Source: UBA6168 sp041752395 (lineage in GTDB: Bacteria > Bacteroidota > Bacteroidia > Chitinophagales > Saprospiraceae). From it: a stretch of DNA of 64,000 nucleotides. The notes under the pieces were generated by a model. The model was not told the DNA's origin. It ran no database searches and saw only the letters and a program-made list of their open reading frames with translations. Shown one piece after another: positions 45,723-54,772 of this stretch. The translations under genes were made by a program, and so were the position numbers. The stretch is taken from positions 1 to 64,000 of the forward strand of contig JBGSWN010000247.1 of NCBI GenBank assembly GCA_041752395.1, written 5' to 3'. Each line of letters starts with the position of its first letter. Position 1 is the first letter of the stretch.

Positions 45723-45923
45723 GCGACATTTTGACACGCCATTTCACGCCAAACCAGCCAAAAAAATGACAGTACGTCACCTTTTTTCCGATGGCACGAA
45801 AGGTGTTGAGTGCGGTTGTCTGCCGGAATTATTCATCTGGCTGACAAGTTTTGTTCGGTTTGTTTTCAAGGCAATCCAACAATTCCAACAATCTAACAAT
45901 CAATAACAAAACAGTAGATTACT

Positions 45924-46208
45924 ATGAAGTTTAAGCCTATCAATGACAGGGTCGTGGTAAAGCCAGCACCCGCAGAAGAGAAAACAAAGGGAGGCATCAT
46001 CATCCCTGACACCGCCAAAGAGAAGCCACAGCGTGGCGAAGTTGTGGCCGTTGGCCCCGGCAAAGACGGCAAGGATGCCAGCAAAATGACCGTAAAAAAA
46101 GGTGACATCGTACTTTACGGCAAGTACGCTGGCCAAGAAATGGAGTTCGAGGGCACTGATTACCTTATCATGCGTGAGGACGATATTTTGGTCATCATGG
46201 ACAAATAA
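45924..46208 (+). CDS. groES: Co-chaperonin GroES
   Basis: 94 aa, full length. KPINDRVVVKPAPAEEKTKGG is the N-terminal strand with mobile loop (GGIIIPDTAKEKPQRGEV), and the GKDGK roof loop and C-terminal EDDILVIM strand follow. It caps the GroEL ring. The 294 bp upstream hold the BIME element; no CIRCE operator is visible, as usual for this phylum. Followed by groEL after 87 bp. Confidence 0.98.
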   Translation: MKFKPINDRVVVKPAPAEEKTKGGIIIPDTAKEKPQRGEVVAVGPGKDGKDASKMTVKKGDIVLYGKYAGQEMEFEGTDYLIMREDDILVIMDK

Positions 46209-46295
46209 GTTCCAACGTCATTGGTTTCAAAAAACACATTTAACCTGCACAGAATCAAGCATTTAATTAATCAAACCATTTAACAATAGAACGTT

Positions 46296-47930
46296 ATGGC
46301 AAAAGACATTTCATTTAACAGGGACGCCCGTGAGAAACTCAAAAACGGCGTTGATTCATTGGCGAATGCCGTGAAAGTAACCCTTGGCCCACGTGGCCGC
46401 AACGTAGTCATCCAGAAGAGCTTTGGTGCTCCGCAAGTGACCAAGGACGGCGTGACCGTTGCTAAGGAAATCGAACTCGAAGACGCCGTAGAGAACATGG
46501 GCGCACAGATGGTAAAAGAAGTGGCAAGCAAAACCAGCGACCTCGCTGGTGATGGCACCACGACAGCAACCGTTTTGGCACAAGCCATGATTACCGCCGG
46601 CCTAAAGAACGTTGCTGCTGGCGCAAACCCGATGGACCTCAAGCGTGGTATTGACCAAGCCGTGAAGGTTGTCGTTGAAGATTTGAAAAAACAATCGGAG
46701 AGTATTGGCGAAGACTTCAAGAAAATCCAGCAAGTAGCAGCTATTTCTGCCAACAACGACGACGAAATCGGTACACTCATCGCTGACGCCATGAAGCGGG
46801 TTTCCAAGGACGGCGTTATCACCGTGGAAGAAGCAAAAGGTACAGACACCTATGTGGAAGAAGTACTGGGTATGCAATTCGATCGTGGTTATTTGTCTCC
46901 TTACTTCGTGACCAACACGGAGAACATGACGACGGAGTACGAAAACCCGCTCATCCTCATCCACGACAAGAAAATCAGCAACCTGCAGGAAATGCTGCCG
47001 ATTTTGGAGAAAGCTGCTGGCTCTGGCCGTCCGCTCCTCATCATTTCGGAAGACGTTGAAAGCCAAGCACTGGGTGTTTTGGTAGTAAACCGCCTTCGTG
47101 CAGGCTTGAAAGTAGTTGCCGTGAAAGCCCCAGGCTTCGGCGACCGCCGCAAAGCCATGTTGGAAGACATCGCCATTCTGACAGGTGGCCAAGTGATTTC
47201 CGAAGAAAAAGGTTTCACGTTGGAGAAAGCTCAAATGACCGACCTCGGTACTTGCGAAAAAATCACGGTGGACAAGGACAACACTACCATTGTGAACGGC
47301 AAGGGCAAGAAAGAGGACATTGATTCTCGGGTAGCGATGATTAAATCGCAAATCGAGACTACTACTTCTGACTACGACAAAGAGAAGCTGCAAGAGCGCC
47401 TTGCCAAATTGGCAGGTGGTGTAGCAGTCCTCAACGTAGGCGCACCTACTGAGGTGGAAATGAAGGAGAAAAAAGACCGTGTTGACGACGCACTTCACGC
47501 TACCCGTGCCGCCATTGAGGAGGGCATCGTAGCTGGTGGTGGGGTTGCACTTGTTCGTGCCATCAAATCCATCGAAGGCTTGAAAGGCAAAAACGACGAC
47601 GAGACCATCGGTATCGCCATCGTTCGCAAGTCACTGGAAGCGCCAGTACGTGTGATTGCCGAGAACTCCGGTCAGGAAGGCAGCGTGGTTTTCCAAAAAG
47701 TATTGGAAAGCAAAGGTGCAGTTGGCTACAATGCCCGCACTGATGTTTACGAAGACTTGAAGAAAGCAGGTGTCATTGACCCAACAAAGGTGACCCGTGT
47801 TGCCCTCGAAAACGCTGCTTCCATCGCAGGTATGGTATTGATGACCGAGTGCGTCATCAACGACAAACCTGAGAAAGACGCTGGCCACAGCCACATGCCT
47901 CCGGGCGGCGGCATGGGCGGCATGATGTAA
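46296..47930 (+). CDS. groEL: Chaperonin GroEL
   Basis: 544 aa. Classical features: VTLGPRGRNVVIQKSFG, GDGTTTATVLAQAM (nucleotide site), NPMDLKRGID, apical domain (QFDRGYLSPYFVT), ARAAIEEGIVAGGGVAL-like segment (RAAIEEGIVAGGG) and a C-terminal tail ending PPGGGMGGMM. Folds proteins in the cytosol with GroES. Apparently the only copy in the window; terminator follows after a word-repeat island. Confidence 0.99.
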   Translation: MAKDISFNRDAREKLKNGVDSLANAVKVTLGPRGRNVVIQKSFGAPQVTKDGVTVAKEIELEDAVENMGAQMVKEVASKTSDLAGDGTTTATVLAQAMITAGLKNVAAGANPMDLKRGIDQAVKVVVEDLKKQSESIGEDFKKIQQVAAISANNDDEIGTLIADAMKRVSKDGVITVEEAKGTDTYVEEVLGMQFDRGYLSPYFVTNTENMTTEYENPLILIHDKKISNLQEMLPILEKAAGSGRPLLIISEDVESQALGVLVVNRLRAGLKVVAVKAPGFGDRRKAMLEDIAILTGGQVISEEKGFTLEKAQMTDLGTCEKITVDKDNTTIVNGKGKKEDIDSRVAMIKSQIETTTSDYDKEKLQERLAKLAGGVAVLNVGAPTEVEMKEKKDRVDDALHATRAAIEEGIVAGGGVALVRAIKSIEGLKGKNDDETIGIAIVRKSLEAPVRVIAENSGQEGSVVFQKVLESKGAVGYNARTDVYEDLKKAGVIDPTKVTRVALENAASIAGMVLMTECVINDKPEKDAGHSHMPPGGGMGGMM

Positions 47931-48000
47931 TAGTTGGCAGTTTGACAGTGGGCAGTGGGCAGTCTGAATATGCGAAATTGCCAAAAGCTGCAAACTGCGA
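47931..48000. repeat. Word-repeat island (GGCAGT words) after groEL
   Basis: GGCAGTTTGACAGTGGGCAGTGGGCAGT on the left is answered by TTGCCAAAAGCTGCAAACTGC on the right, giving an imperfect palindrome made of 7-8 bp words. It lies inside the groEL 3' untranslated region before the terminator. Confidence 0.7.
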
Positions 48001-48014
48001 AATGTTTAAGACAC

Positions 48015-48049
48015 AAAGCCTTCACCGTTTTTCGGTGGGGGCTTTTTTT
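48015..48049 (+). terminator. Rho-independent terminator of groES-groEL
   Basis: AAGCCTTCACCG / CGGTGGGGGCTT stem with a TTTTT loop, followed by a T7 run. Confidence 0.88.
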
Positions 48050-48077
48050 GTTTTTCCCAAAACCGTTTCCTGCTTCC

Positions 48078-48107
48078 TTTGTTAAATCCCAGCTTTGGCT
48101 AACTTTG
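48078..48107 (+). promoter_or_regulatory. Promoter of the HMG-CoA synthase gene (TTTG-N18-TAACTTTG)
   Basis: TTTG at 48078-48081 and TAACTTTG at 48100-48107 with 18 bp spacing fit the Bacteroidota consensus. The leader would be about 90 nt. Confidence 0.65.
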
Positions 48108-48203
48108 TGCTCCTGCCTGATTGATTGAACCAAAATCAAATTCCGTTGTAAAACTTGTTAGCCTGATTCATCAATCAAATACTTATCCTTTATTTCAGAA
48201 AAA

Positions 48204-49532
48204 ATGGCAAAAAGAAACTTGCCCGTTGGCATTGATGACATGGCCGCTTACGTGCCATCCCTTTACCTGGATATTCGTGATTTGGCGGAAGCCCGTGGCA
48301 TCCAGTATGAAAAATTGGCGAACGGCCTTGGCCTTTTGAAAATGGCTTTCCCTGATGTTCACGAGGATGCTGCCACCATGGCCGCCGAAGCCATTGCGGA
48401 GCTAATGGAAAAAAATGGGCTGCGGCCTGAGCAGATTGGTCGAGTTTACCTTGGCACTGAAAGCGCCCTCGATGGTGCAAAACCAACCGCCACCTATGCC
48501 GTGGAAATGGTGCAGCAGCGACTCGGCGGCAGTTTCCGCCACTGCGATGTGGCGGACATGACCTTCGCTTGCATCGCCGCCACGGATGCCCTCGAAAACT
48601 GCCTAGACTGGGTAGCTGGCGACCAAGCGCGAATAGCAATCGTGGTCGCTTCCGACTTTGCGAAGTACGAAAGCGAATCCACGGGCGAGTACACGCAGGG
48701 CGCAGGCGCTGTGGCGATTTTGGTGAAATGGAACCCTCGCCTGCTCGTCATCCCCCGCCAATTCGGCGTGGCGATGGACAGCGTGCATGATTTTTACAAG
48801 CCCCGCCGCAAGGAGTTTTCTGAAACGCCTGTCTTTGATGGCCCCTTTTCCAACCAATGCTACCAAGACCGGATGACGGAAGCCCTAGTGCACTTCCGAC
48901 AGGTATCCGGCGCAGTGGAACCTGCCCTGTCCGACCGCTGGGAGCGGATGGCCTTCCACCTCCCCTATTCCTTTCACGCCAAGCGGATTTTCGTGGAGGA
49001 ATTTACGAAGGAAATGTTGGCAAAGGACAAATGGGAAACTGCACCCGATTTGAAGTCTGCTTCGCAAACACCTGAATACCAGCTTTTTGTAAAAAATAAA
49101 TTGGAAAAAGCGCAGCGGGCCAGCAGTGAAATTGGCAATCTGTACACAGGCTCTGTTTTCATGGCGCTGATGAGTACGTTGTATTTTGATGCAGTTGAAA
49201 ACAGCAAATTAGCGGGCAAAAAAATCGGCTTCGTGGCTTATGGAAGTGGCTCGAAGTCGAAGGTGTTTGAGGGTATTGTCCAGAAGGAATGGCAAAATGC
49301 AGCGCTTAAATTCCGCTTGAGTGAAAAGCTAGAGAACCGCCGTGCGCTGGATTACGAAACTTATGACCAACTCCACTTTCATAAACTCAGTCACTCGGTG
49401 CTGCCGCAAGAGGGGCATTTTGCACTGCATTCCATCGGAAAAGAAGGGGTTGTGGAAGGTGCCCGATACTATGGGATTTTTCATTTGAATGGAAAATCCG
49501 AAGTGAAGCGGAAGGAAATGGCCACCGTTTAA
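48204..49532 (+). CDS. Hydroxymethylglutaryl-CoA synthase family protein
   Basis: 442 aa thiolase-fold condensing enzyme. VGIDDMAAYVPSLYLDI is the typical N-terminus; MTFACIAATDAL carries the nucleophilic cysteine; STGEYTQGAGAVAILV and a late FVAYGSGSKSKVFEG segment match the HMGCS family. It would condense acetyl-CoA with acetoacetyl-CoA (mevalonate pathway) in the cytosol. Other mevalonate genes are not in the window, so a polyketide-type beta-branching role cannot be excluded, but there are no PKS genes nearby. Confidence 0.92.
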   Translation: MAKRNLPVGIDDMAAYVPSLYLDIRDLAEARGIQYEKLANGLGLLKMAFPDVHEDAATMAAEAIAELMEKNGLRPEQIGRVYLGTESALDGAKPTATYAVEMVQQRLGGSFRHCDVADMTFACIAATDALENCLDWVAGDQARIAIVVASDFAKYESESTGEYTQGAGAVAILVKWNPRLLVIPRQFGVAMDSVHDFYKPRRKEFSETPVFDGPFSNQCYQDRMTEALVHFRQVSGAVEPALSDRWERMAFHLPYSFHAKRIFVEEFTKEMLAKDKWETAPDLKSASQTPEYQLFVKNKLEKAQRASSEIGNLYTGSVFMALMSTLYFDAVENSKLAGKKIGFVAYGSGSKSKVFEGIVQKEWQNAALKFRLSEKLENRRALDYETYDQLHFHKLSHSVLPQEGHFALHSIGKEGVVEGARYYGIFHLNGKSEVKRKEMATV

Positions 49533-49588
49533 AATCTGGTTTTGGGGAGAATTGCTTTTGATTCCTTTTAAACCAAAAACTAGTTTTT

Positions 49589-50197
49589 ATGCAACAGCCA
49601 GTTCTATTATCCTTGCAATATTTGCCACCTATATCTTGGTTCGTGGCATTGGCTCAAGCGTCCGAAGTGCAGCTGGAACAGCACGAGCATTATGTGAAGG
49701 GTAGTTATCGAAACCGATGTGTAATCGGAGCTGTGAACGGAGCGGAGCGGCTTTCCATTACGCTCCGAAAGGGCAAAAACCAGCAACAAGCCATTAGGGA
49801 GGTTCGTATTGCTTATGATGAACCTTGGCAAATACGGCATTGGCGGGCCATTTGCACGGCGTATGGTAATTCGCCATTTTTTGAGCATTATGCAGAGCTG
49901 TTCGAGCCGTTTTATAAAGAGAAAAAATATGAACTGCTCTGGGATTGGAATTATGATATATTACTGCTTTGCATGAAAATACTACGGTTGAAAACGCCCG
50001 TTTTATTAACTGAAAAATATGTGGTCAATCCTATAAACGCCGTGGATTTACGCAATGCCTTTCATCCAAAATCAATTGGTCGAGTAACTGATTATGAGCC
50101 AGTTAAATACCCACAGGTTTTTGAGGACAGGCTCGGTTTTTTGCCTGATTTGAGTATATTGGATTTGATATTTTGTGCTGGAAAACTAGGGATATGA
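49589..50197 (+). CDS. WbqC-like family protein
   Basis: 202 aa. The opening LQYLPPISWFVALAQASEVQLEQHEHYVKGSYRNRC and the GAERLSITLRKGKNQQ, WRAICTAYGNSPFFEHY segments are diagnostic of the WbqC-like family, named after an O-antigen-cluster gene and of unknown biochemistry. No signal peptide or membrane segment. It follows the HMG-CoA synthase gene by 56 bp and may be cotranscribed. Confidence 0.88.
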   Translation: MQQPVLLSLQYLPPISWFVALAQASEVQLEQHEHYVKGSYRNRCVIGAVNGAERLSITLRKGKNQQQAIREVRIAYDEPWQIRHWRAICTAYGNSPFFEHYAELFEPFYKEKKYELLWDWNYDILLLCMKILRLKTPVLLTEKYVVNPINAVDLRNAFHPKSIGRVTDYEPVKYPQVFEDRLGFLPDLSILDLIFCAGKLGI

Positions 50198-50342
50198 ACA
50201 GTGATTTTCGAATTGTATAAGGTTTGATACGAGCCTGCATATATGACGTCGCAGTTTGCCTTCAGCAACGACAAATACAGCAGCCACCATGATAATAGGT
50301 ATGCTGTGAAAAGTCCAAGTCAACGATATTGTTTAACCTGTA

Positions 50343-51464
50343 TTAAAGGTCAAATACTTTGGGGAAATGCTCGGCTTTCACGATACGTTTGCCTGCTTCC
50401 AAGCCAATATCCCGCAGCACTTCTTTGTTTCCGGCATCCGACATTTCCCGGATTTTTTCTGCTTTGACCTTGGTAAATCCGAGGTCGTTTAGCTCATTTT
50501 GCTCCAATTTCACATCATAGCGCAGGTAGTGAAACAGCGGCTGAGGCGTGAGCAAATCGTCCGATAAATCGCCGAATTCGGAATTGATGATTTTCCGAGT
50601 AGGTGATTTTGAAAGGTACTGGAGCAGGAGTTGATTGTGGTTGTCGGCGTCGTCCATGAGCATGGCTGGGACTACTGGGGCCCATTTCACGCCAGCAATA
50701 CCTACACATTCTTCCACTTTTCTTCGCTGTTTGGAATAACCCGTGCCGACGGAAACGATTTCCAGTAGGCCATCCCCTGTTTTCCAGTGGAAAGGGAATC
50801 CTTTGGTCGTGGCCATGAGGAAGAGCAGCATGGCCGGGTTGTTATGCATGCTGACCCCGCCGTCCACGAAGGCGCCGATTTGGCCATTGCCAATATCGAA
50901 GGCTTCTGCGTCGAAATAGGTAGGCGCCGCCGAGCTTGCACGGACTGCATTGCGCAGCAAAATGCCTTTGTTGTCTTCGTAATATTTGCCGCCCGGGTGG
51001 TTCAGGAAGGCCCAAGTGCCGCCGGTGTCCGCACGTTTGGACACGATACAGATTCCGGTTTGAATGCTTGCGCCACCGATTGTTTCCTGGCCCAGTTGTT
51101 CTTCGAGTAGTTTTTCCAGCTCTTTTTCGTCAAATTTTCCGGGACGCAAAAGTGACAAAATCCGGGATTTACCAAAAACCCGGGTTCCAAGGTCTTGGTA
51201 CATGTTTTGGATTTCGTCCACACTTTTGCCGATGGCAAGCAATGAAGTTATGATGGAGCCAGTGCTGGTGCCGCCGATGAGGTCAAAATAGTGGCAAAGC
51301 CGAAAGTCAGGGTCATCGCCGTGCCGCTTTCGGAGCTTGTCTTCGATGCTTTTGAGGATGCCAAGCGTGAGTGCGCCACGGATGCCGCCGCCATCGAGGG
51401 CCAGGATGCGCTTAGGCTGTGGATTGGTGGGATCTTGGTACAGATGTTCCTGAAATGTCTTCAT
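50343..51464 (-). CDS. Patatin-like phospholipase
   Basis: 373 aa, Ser-Asp dyad hydrolase. Oxyanion loop DGGGIRG (24-30), nucleophile elbow GTSTG (Ser67), and catalytic DGG in FVDGGVSMHN near residue 212. CapV-like enzymes of this length degrade membrane phospholipids in defence systems, but free-standing patatins are also common, and no cyclic-nucleotide synthase is adjacent. It is divergent from a SLATT-like gene across 172 bp. A TACATTTG box (51507-51500) lies about 36 bp upstream. Confidence 0.92.
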   Translation of the reverse strand: MKTFQEHLYQDPTNPQPKRILALDGGGIRGALTLGILKSIEDKLRKRHGDDPDFRLCHYFDLIGGTSTGSIITSLLAIGKSVDEIQNMYQDLGTRVFGKSRILSLLRPGKFDEKELEKLLEEQLGQETIGGASIQTGICIVSKRADTGGTWAFLNHPGGKYYEDNKGILLRNAVRASSAAPTYFDAEAFDIGNGQIGAFVDGGVSMHNNPAMLLFLMATTKGFPFHWKTGDGLLEIVSVGTGYSKQRRKVEECVGIAGVKWAPVVPAMLMDDADNHNQLLLQYLSKSPTRKIINSEFGDLSDDLLTPQPLFHYLRYDVKLEQNELNDLGFTKVKAEKIREMSDAGNKEVLRDIGLEAGKRIVKAEHFPKVFDL

Positions 51465-51636
51465 GATTGGTATGTTTTGAAAATCTAAAAAATATCGGTC
51501 AAATGTAGTAACAATTGGCTATTTTAAGACCTTGCCAAAGATTTTCCATCTTTTATTTTGATAAAAAGCTAATTAATGACGGCATGAACTATTTTTACCG
51601 AATAAAAAAAAAGTTTGCCAATAAATTTTAAAAACA

Positions 51637-52071
51637 ATGGACGAAAACACTTACATCACCGAACGAGTGGACGACCAACTGAATTGGTTGGGAGACAAAG
51701 CTGCATACAATCAAAAAAGGTACAAAGCACTTCGTATTATCAGCCTTGTCGCTTCTATTTTAATCCCCTTGCTCTCTGGCTATAATGAGCAGTTAGGACT
51801 TCCTATCTCCATTATTGTCGGCACTTTAGGGGCCCTTGTCGCAATATGCCAAGGGTTACTTGGGTTAAACAAGTACCATGAAAATTGGACGGAATACCGG
51901 ATGACCGCTGAGGCATTAAAGCGGGAGAAATTGTTTTATGAGACAAAAGCGGCTTCCTATACTTCGCCGAATAGTTTCCCCATATTTGTTGAAAATGTGG
52001 AAAAACTGTTGTCTGGCGAGAATCAAAAATGGGTTAAAAGCCGCTTGGATGCTGATAAAGGCAGCAAATGA
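51637..52071 (+). CDS. DUF4231 (SLATT-superfamily) two-TM protein
   Basis: 144 aa. N-terminal amphipathic helix (ITERVDDQLNWLGDKAAYNQKRY), two transmembrane helices (about 32-48 and 55-76) and a C-terminal helix (WTEYRMTAEALKREKLFYETKAA) with the conserved W/Y-R-AE-L-KRE pattern. This is DUF4231, related to the SLATT (SMODS and SLOG-associating 2TM effector) domains proposed to be pore-forming or sensing components of nucleotide-activated defence systems. The divergent neighbour encodes a patatin. Its stop codon abuts that of the next gene (TGATCA). Confidence 0.85.
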   Translation: MDENTYITERVDDQLNWLGDKAAYNQKRYKALRIISLVASILIPLLSGYNEQLGLPISIIVGTLGALVAICQGLLGLNKYHENWTEYRMTAEALKREKLFYETKAASYTSPNSFPIFVENVEKLLSGENQKWVKSRLDADKGSK

Positions 52072-53328
52072 TCAGCGTCTAAATTTGATAGCCATTGAAA
52101 AAAACGGAACTGGGACATGGTAGTAGTCATTGCAGGAAGGCCCACTGCATGTCCAAGCTTGATATGGCCCAGTCTCCATAACGCCTGTTTCAAATCGAAA
52201 TCTTTTATTGTACCAGCCATATCCCCAAGAAAAGGAGCTGGCGAAACCTGTTCGATAAAAAGTGGAGGAGCCAAAAAAATCACGGTTGAATTCGGAGGTC
52301 ATTATATGATATTCAGCAAATACCCTTGACCTTCTTCCCGACCTTATTGATGCGCCAACATTGAAGTTCTCAAAGGAAAAATCGGCATATAAGGCCCTGT
52401 TTTCATAATTTTTATTAACGCCTATATTTAAGAAATAATTGGGTGTCCCGAGAGAAAGCGTACCATGCAAGCCAACGGAAAATGGTAAAAGACCATACGC
52501 ACCGGCACTCATATGCACATATTTTCCAAAAGATTGCGAAACCTTTATATCCGCATACGGCAAAAAATAAATCAAGCCTGTGGCTACCGAGATGTGTTCG
52601 TTAATGCCAAAAGAAAGGATATTAATGGCGAGCATTATATTCCGATATTCCTTTTCTTTGGGCTTCATGCCAAACCCAGTTTGGGCAAACATCAAAGAGC
52701 GGCCCTGTCCTTGGTAAGGTAAGGGTTGCCCTGCCAGTTTATATGTGTTCAAAGACTCAACACTGGCCTCATGAAGATGGCCCGTGGCATCAATATGTTC
52801 AATAATCCCATCACCGAAGCCAAGAAATCGGCCATCCGGGATCTTACCTTTTCTTGGATATACAGCATATTCGTTCACATATGGCTCCCTTGAAACGAGC
52901 GTTACAATGATTGGCTCAATGGATTCTACATCTTGTGGTCGCACCCGCAAAAAGCCCATTTGGCTGGCTTCAAATCCAATCAATTTTCTGTTGATTTTAG
53001 TGGGGTAGCCATAATAAACCAATCCACTCTTCGTCTGCAGCTTGAAAACTTCCGTCGCCAACCCGCCTACTTGGTTTTCATTGCCAACCTCAATTGAATT
53101 TACATCCGAAACCGGAAATGCAATCGTGATGTTGTTTTGAGAAGAAAAAACGATGGTATCTGCCGTCCAACTGCTTACCCAACCGTAGAACTGGTCTCCT
53201 CGGTGGGTTTTTAAAATTTGCAGATTGGATTTATCACCGATGGAGAATTTGCCCAAAACAGTGATTTGGGCAGGCAGGATGTGGCATGCAAAAGCGCAGA
53301 GCAGAACGAGTAAGGGCTTCAAGTACAT
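52072..53328 (-). CDS. Exported protein with predicted outer-membrane beta-barrel C-terminal half
   Basis: 418 aa, signal peptide (about 1-20, ending ILPAQ). Residues about 30-130 contain repeated short beta units (DQFYGWVSSWTADTIVFSSQ; GLVYYGYPTKINRKLIGFEASQ) like RNA-binding LSM-type or PRC-like modules; residues about 215-418 show alternating aromatic strands (ISVATGLIYFLPYADIKVSQ; YALYADFSFENFNVGASIR-like) ending IKFRR, typical of an 8-10 strand barrel. No named family recognised. It directly abuts the DUF4231 gene tail to tail. Confidence 0.65.
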   Translation of the reverse strand: MYLKPLLVLLCAFACHILPAQITVLGKFSIGDKSNLQILKTHRGDQFYGWVSSWTADTIVFSSQNNITIAFPVSDVNSIEVGNENQVGGLATEVFKLQTKSGLVYYGYPTKINRKLIGFEASQMGFLRVRPQDVESIEPIIVTLVSREPYVNEYAVYPRKGKIPDGRFLGFGDGIIEHIDATGHLHEASVESLNTYKLAGQPLPYQGQGRSLMFAQTGFGMKPKEKEYRNIMLAINILSFGINEHISVATGLIYFLPYADIKVSQSFGKYVHMSAGAYGLLPFSVGLHGTLSLGTPNYFLNIGVNKNYENRALYADFSFENFNVGASIRSGRRSRVFAEYHIMTSEFNRDFFGSSTFYRTGFASSFSWGYGWYNKRFRFETGVMETGPYQAWTCSGPSCNDYYHVPVPFFSMAIKFRR

Positions 53329-53426
53329 GGTGTCATGATTTTAGTACAGGCGAAGTACGAAAAAAACAAGCAGAAAGTATCGTTGACCCATCAAATTAAC
53401 CACAATTAGTTCAAACTCGCCAATCG

Positions 53427-54347
53427 TTAAACCTGCGCATCAAAATTGACCAAGTCCACAAACTTAGCAACCCGTTGTTTGATTTCCAATTGGGATAGTT
53501 CTTTCAATCGTTCGATGCCAAATTTTTCCACACAAAAAGAAGCCAAAGCAGAGCCAAATATGACGGCACGCTTCATGTTTTCGAAGGACAAATCGCCAGT
53601 TTTTGCAAGGTATCCCATGAATCCACCAGCAAAAGTATCGCCTGCTCCTGTTGGGTCGAAAACTTCGGCCAAAGGCAGGGCTGGTGCAAAAAATATGTTT
53701 TCATCATAAAAAAGCAAGGCGCCGTGTTCCCCTTTTTTGATGACAAGGTATTTTGGCCCCATATTCAAAATCTTCGCTGCGGCCTTCACCAAGCTATGCT
53801 CACCACTCAGTTGGCGGGCTTCTTCATCGTTGATAATCAAACAATCAATCTTGGTGAGAACCTCCAGCAAGCGCTCCATGGCGATGTTCATCCAGAAGTT
53901 CATGGTATCCATGGCGATGAGCTTGGGGCGGTTCTCCATTTGCTCAATAACCCGCATCTGCACGTCTGGGGTAAGGTTCCCCAACATGACGAAGTCACTT
54001 TTTTTATAGCTCTCTGGCAGCATTGGGTCAAAATCGGCCAAGACGTTCAACTGCGTATCGAGCGTATCCCGGCTATTCAAATCGGCGTGATACCGACCCG
54101 CCCAAAAGAAGGATTTTTCACCGTGTTTTATCTGAAGACCTTCTAGGTTCACACCTTTTGAAGCCAACAAATCCAAGGTTTCCTGGGGGAAATCGTCTCC
54201 AATGACCGAAACCAAGTTGATGTCATCAACGAAGTAGGATGCTGCCAATGAAATATAAGTGCAAGCGCCGCCGACAATTTTATCGGCTTTGCCAAGTGGG
54301 GTTTCGATGTCGTCAAATGCGACAGTACCAACGGTAAGTAAGCTCAT
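53427..54347 (-). CDS. PfkB family carbohydrate/nucleoside kinase
   Basis: 306 aa from ATG 54347; the frame is open to 54407, but that part is encoded by a word-repeat island and has no kinase-like residues. PfkB signature 2, DPTGAGDTFAGGF, contains the catalytic Asp; the N-terminal GGACTYISLAASYF matches signature 1. Substrate (sugar, adenosine or similar) cannot be read. Upstream DNA holds the terminator of the tRNA-Asn gene on the same strand. Confidence 0.92.
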   Translation of the reverse strand: MSLLTVGTVAFDDIETPLGKADKIVGGACTYISLAASYFVDDINLVSVIGDDFPQETLDLLASKGVNLEGLQIKHGEKSFFWAGRYHADLNSRDTLDTQLNVLADFDPMLPESYKKSDFVMLGNLTPDVQMRVIEQMENRPKLIAMDTMNFWMNIAMERLLEVLTKIDCLIINDEEARQLSGEHSLVKAAAKILNMGPKYLVIKKGEHGALLFYDENIFFAPALPLAEVFDPTGAGDTFAGGFMGYLAKTGDLSFENMKRAVIFGSALASFCVEKFGIERLKELSQLEIKQRVAKFVDLVNFDAQV

Positions 54348-54387
54348 TTTGAAATTGAGAATTGAAAAATAAAGATTGGAATTGCTA

Positions 54388-54420
54388 AAAATGCAAAAGC
54401 CCCGCATTTCTGCGAGGCTT
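54388..54420 (-). terminator. Terminator of tRNA-Asn
   Basis: Minus-strand stem AAGCCTCGCA / TGCGGGGCTT with a GAAA loop followed by TTTGCATTTTT, just after the tRNA 3' end. Confidence 0.8.
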
Positions 54421-54424
54421 CTTG

Positions 54425-54498
54425 CGCCTCCTCTTGGACTCGAACCAAGGACCTACGGATTAACAGTCCGGCGCTCTAACCAACTGAGCTAAGGAGGC
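54425..54498 (-). tRNA. tRNA-Asn(GTT)
   Basis: 74 nt. Acceptor stem GCCTCCT/AGGAGGC, D-arm GCTC...GAGC, anticodon loop CTGTTAA (GTT), T-arm CTTGG-TTCGAGT-CCAAG. CCA is not encoded: bases after the G discriminator read CAA. Pair 27-43 is a C-T mismatch. t6A at position 37 of this tRNA would depend on the Sua5 enzyme encoded at 37222-38235. Confidence 0.96.
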
Positions 54499-54549
54499 AT
54501 TTTTATGTTTGAATCGTTCTTCAAACTTGCCCTTTTTCAAAGGCGAGCG

Positions 54550-54557
54550 CAAAGGTA
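54550..54557 (-). promoter_or_regulatory. Candidate -7 element TACCTTTG of tRNA-Asn
   Basis: Exact consensus match on the minus strand, about 50 bp upstream of the mature tRNA 5' end. -33 element unclear. Confidence 0.5.
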
Positions 54558-54772
54558 TCATACTTTTGAAAAAACATGCAAGTCAGTGGAAGATTTTTTT
54601 TCAAGATTTTTTCAAACCCTTTTCTTCCGGGTTCATGATTCTTTTAAAACCTTTGTCGGACAATTGCGCAAATCCTGAAACGAGTCCAACGACAATCAGT
54701 TTCAATTTCCCCACTAAAAATTCAATTTAATCTTTGTGTAGCTTCCATTTTGGACACGCAAAGTTGTGCATT

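Noticed and set aside
46296..47930. Large minus-strand frames opposite groEL and groES
   Set aside because: They mirror the codon periodicity of the conserved plus-strand chaperonin genes and have no motifs.
50343..51464. Patatin as a CBASS effector
   Set aside because: No CD-NTase, cap2/cap3 or HORMA/TRIP13 genes adjacent; left as a defence-like pair.
54425..54498. tRNA as an integration site for a genomic island
   Set aside because: No integrase and no direct repeat of the tRNA 3' end was found in the flanking DNA.
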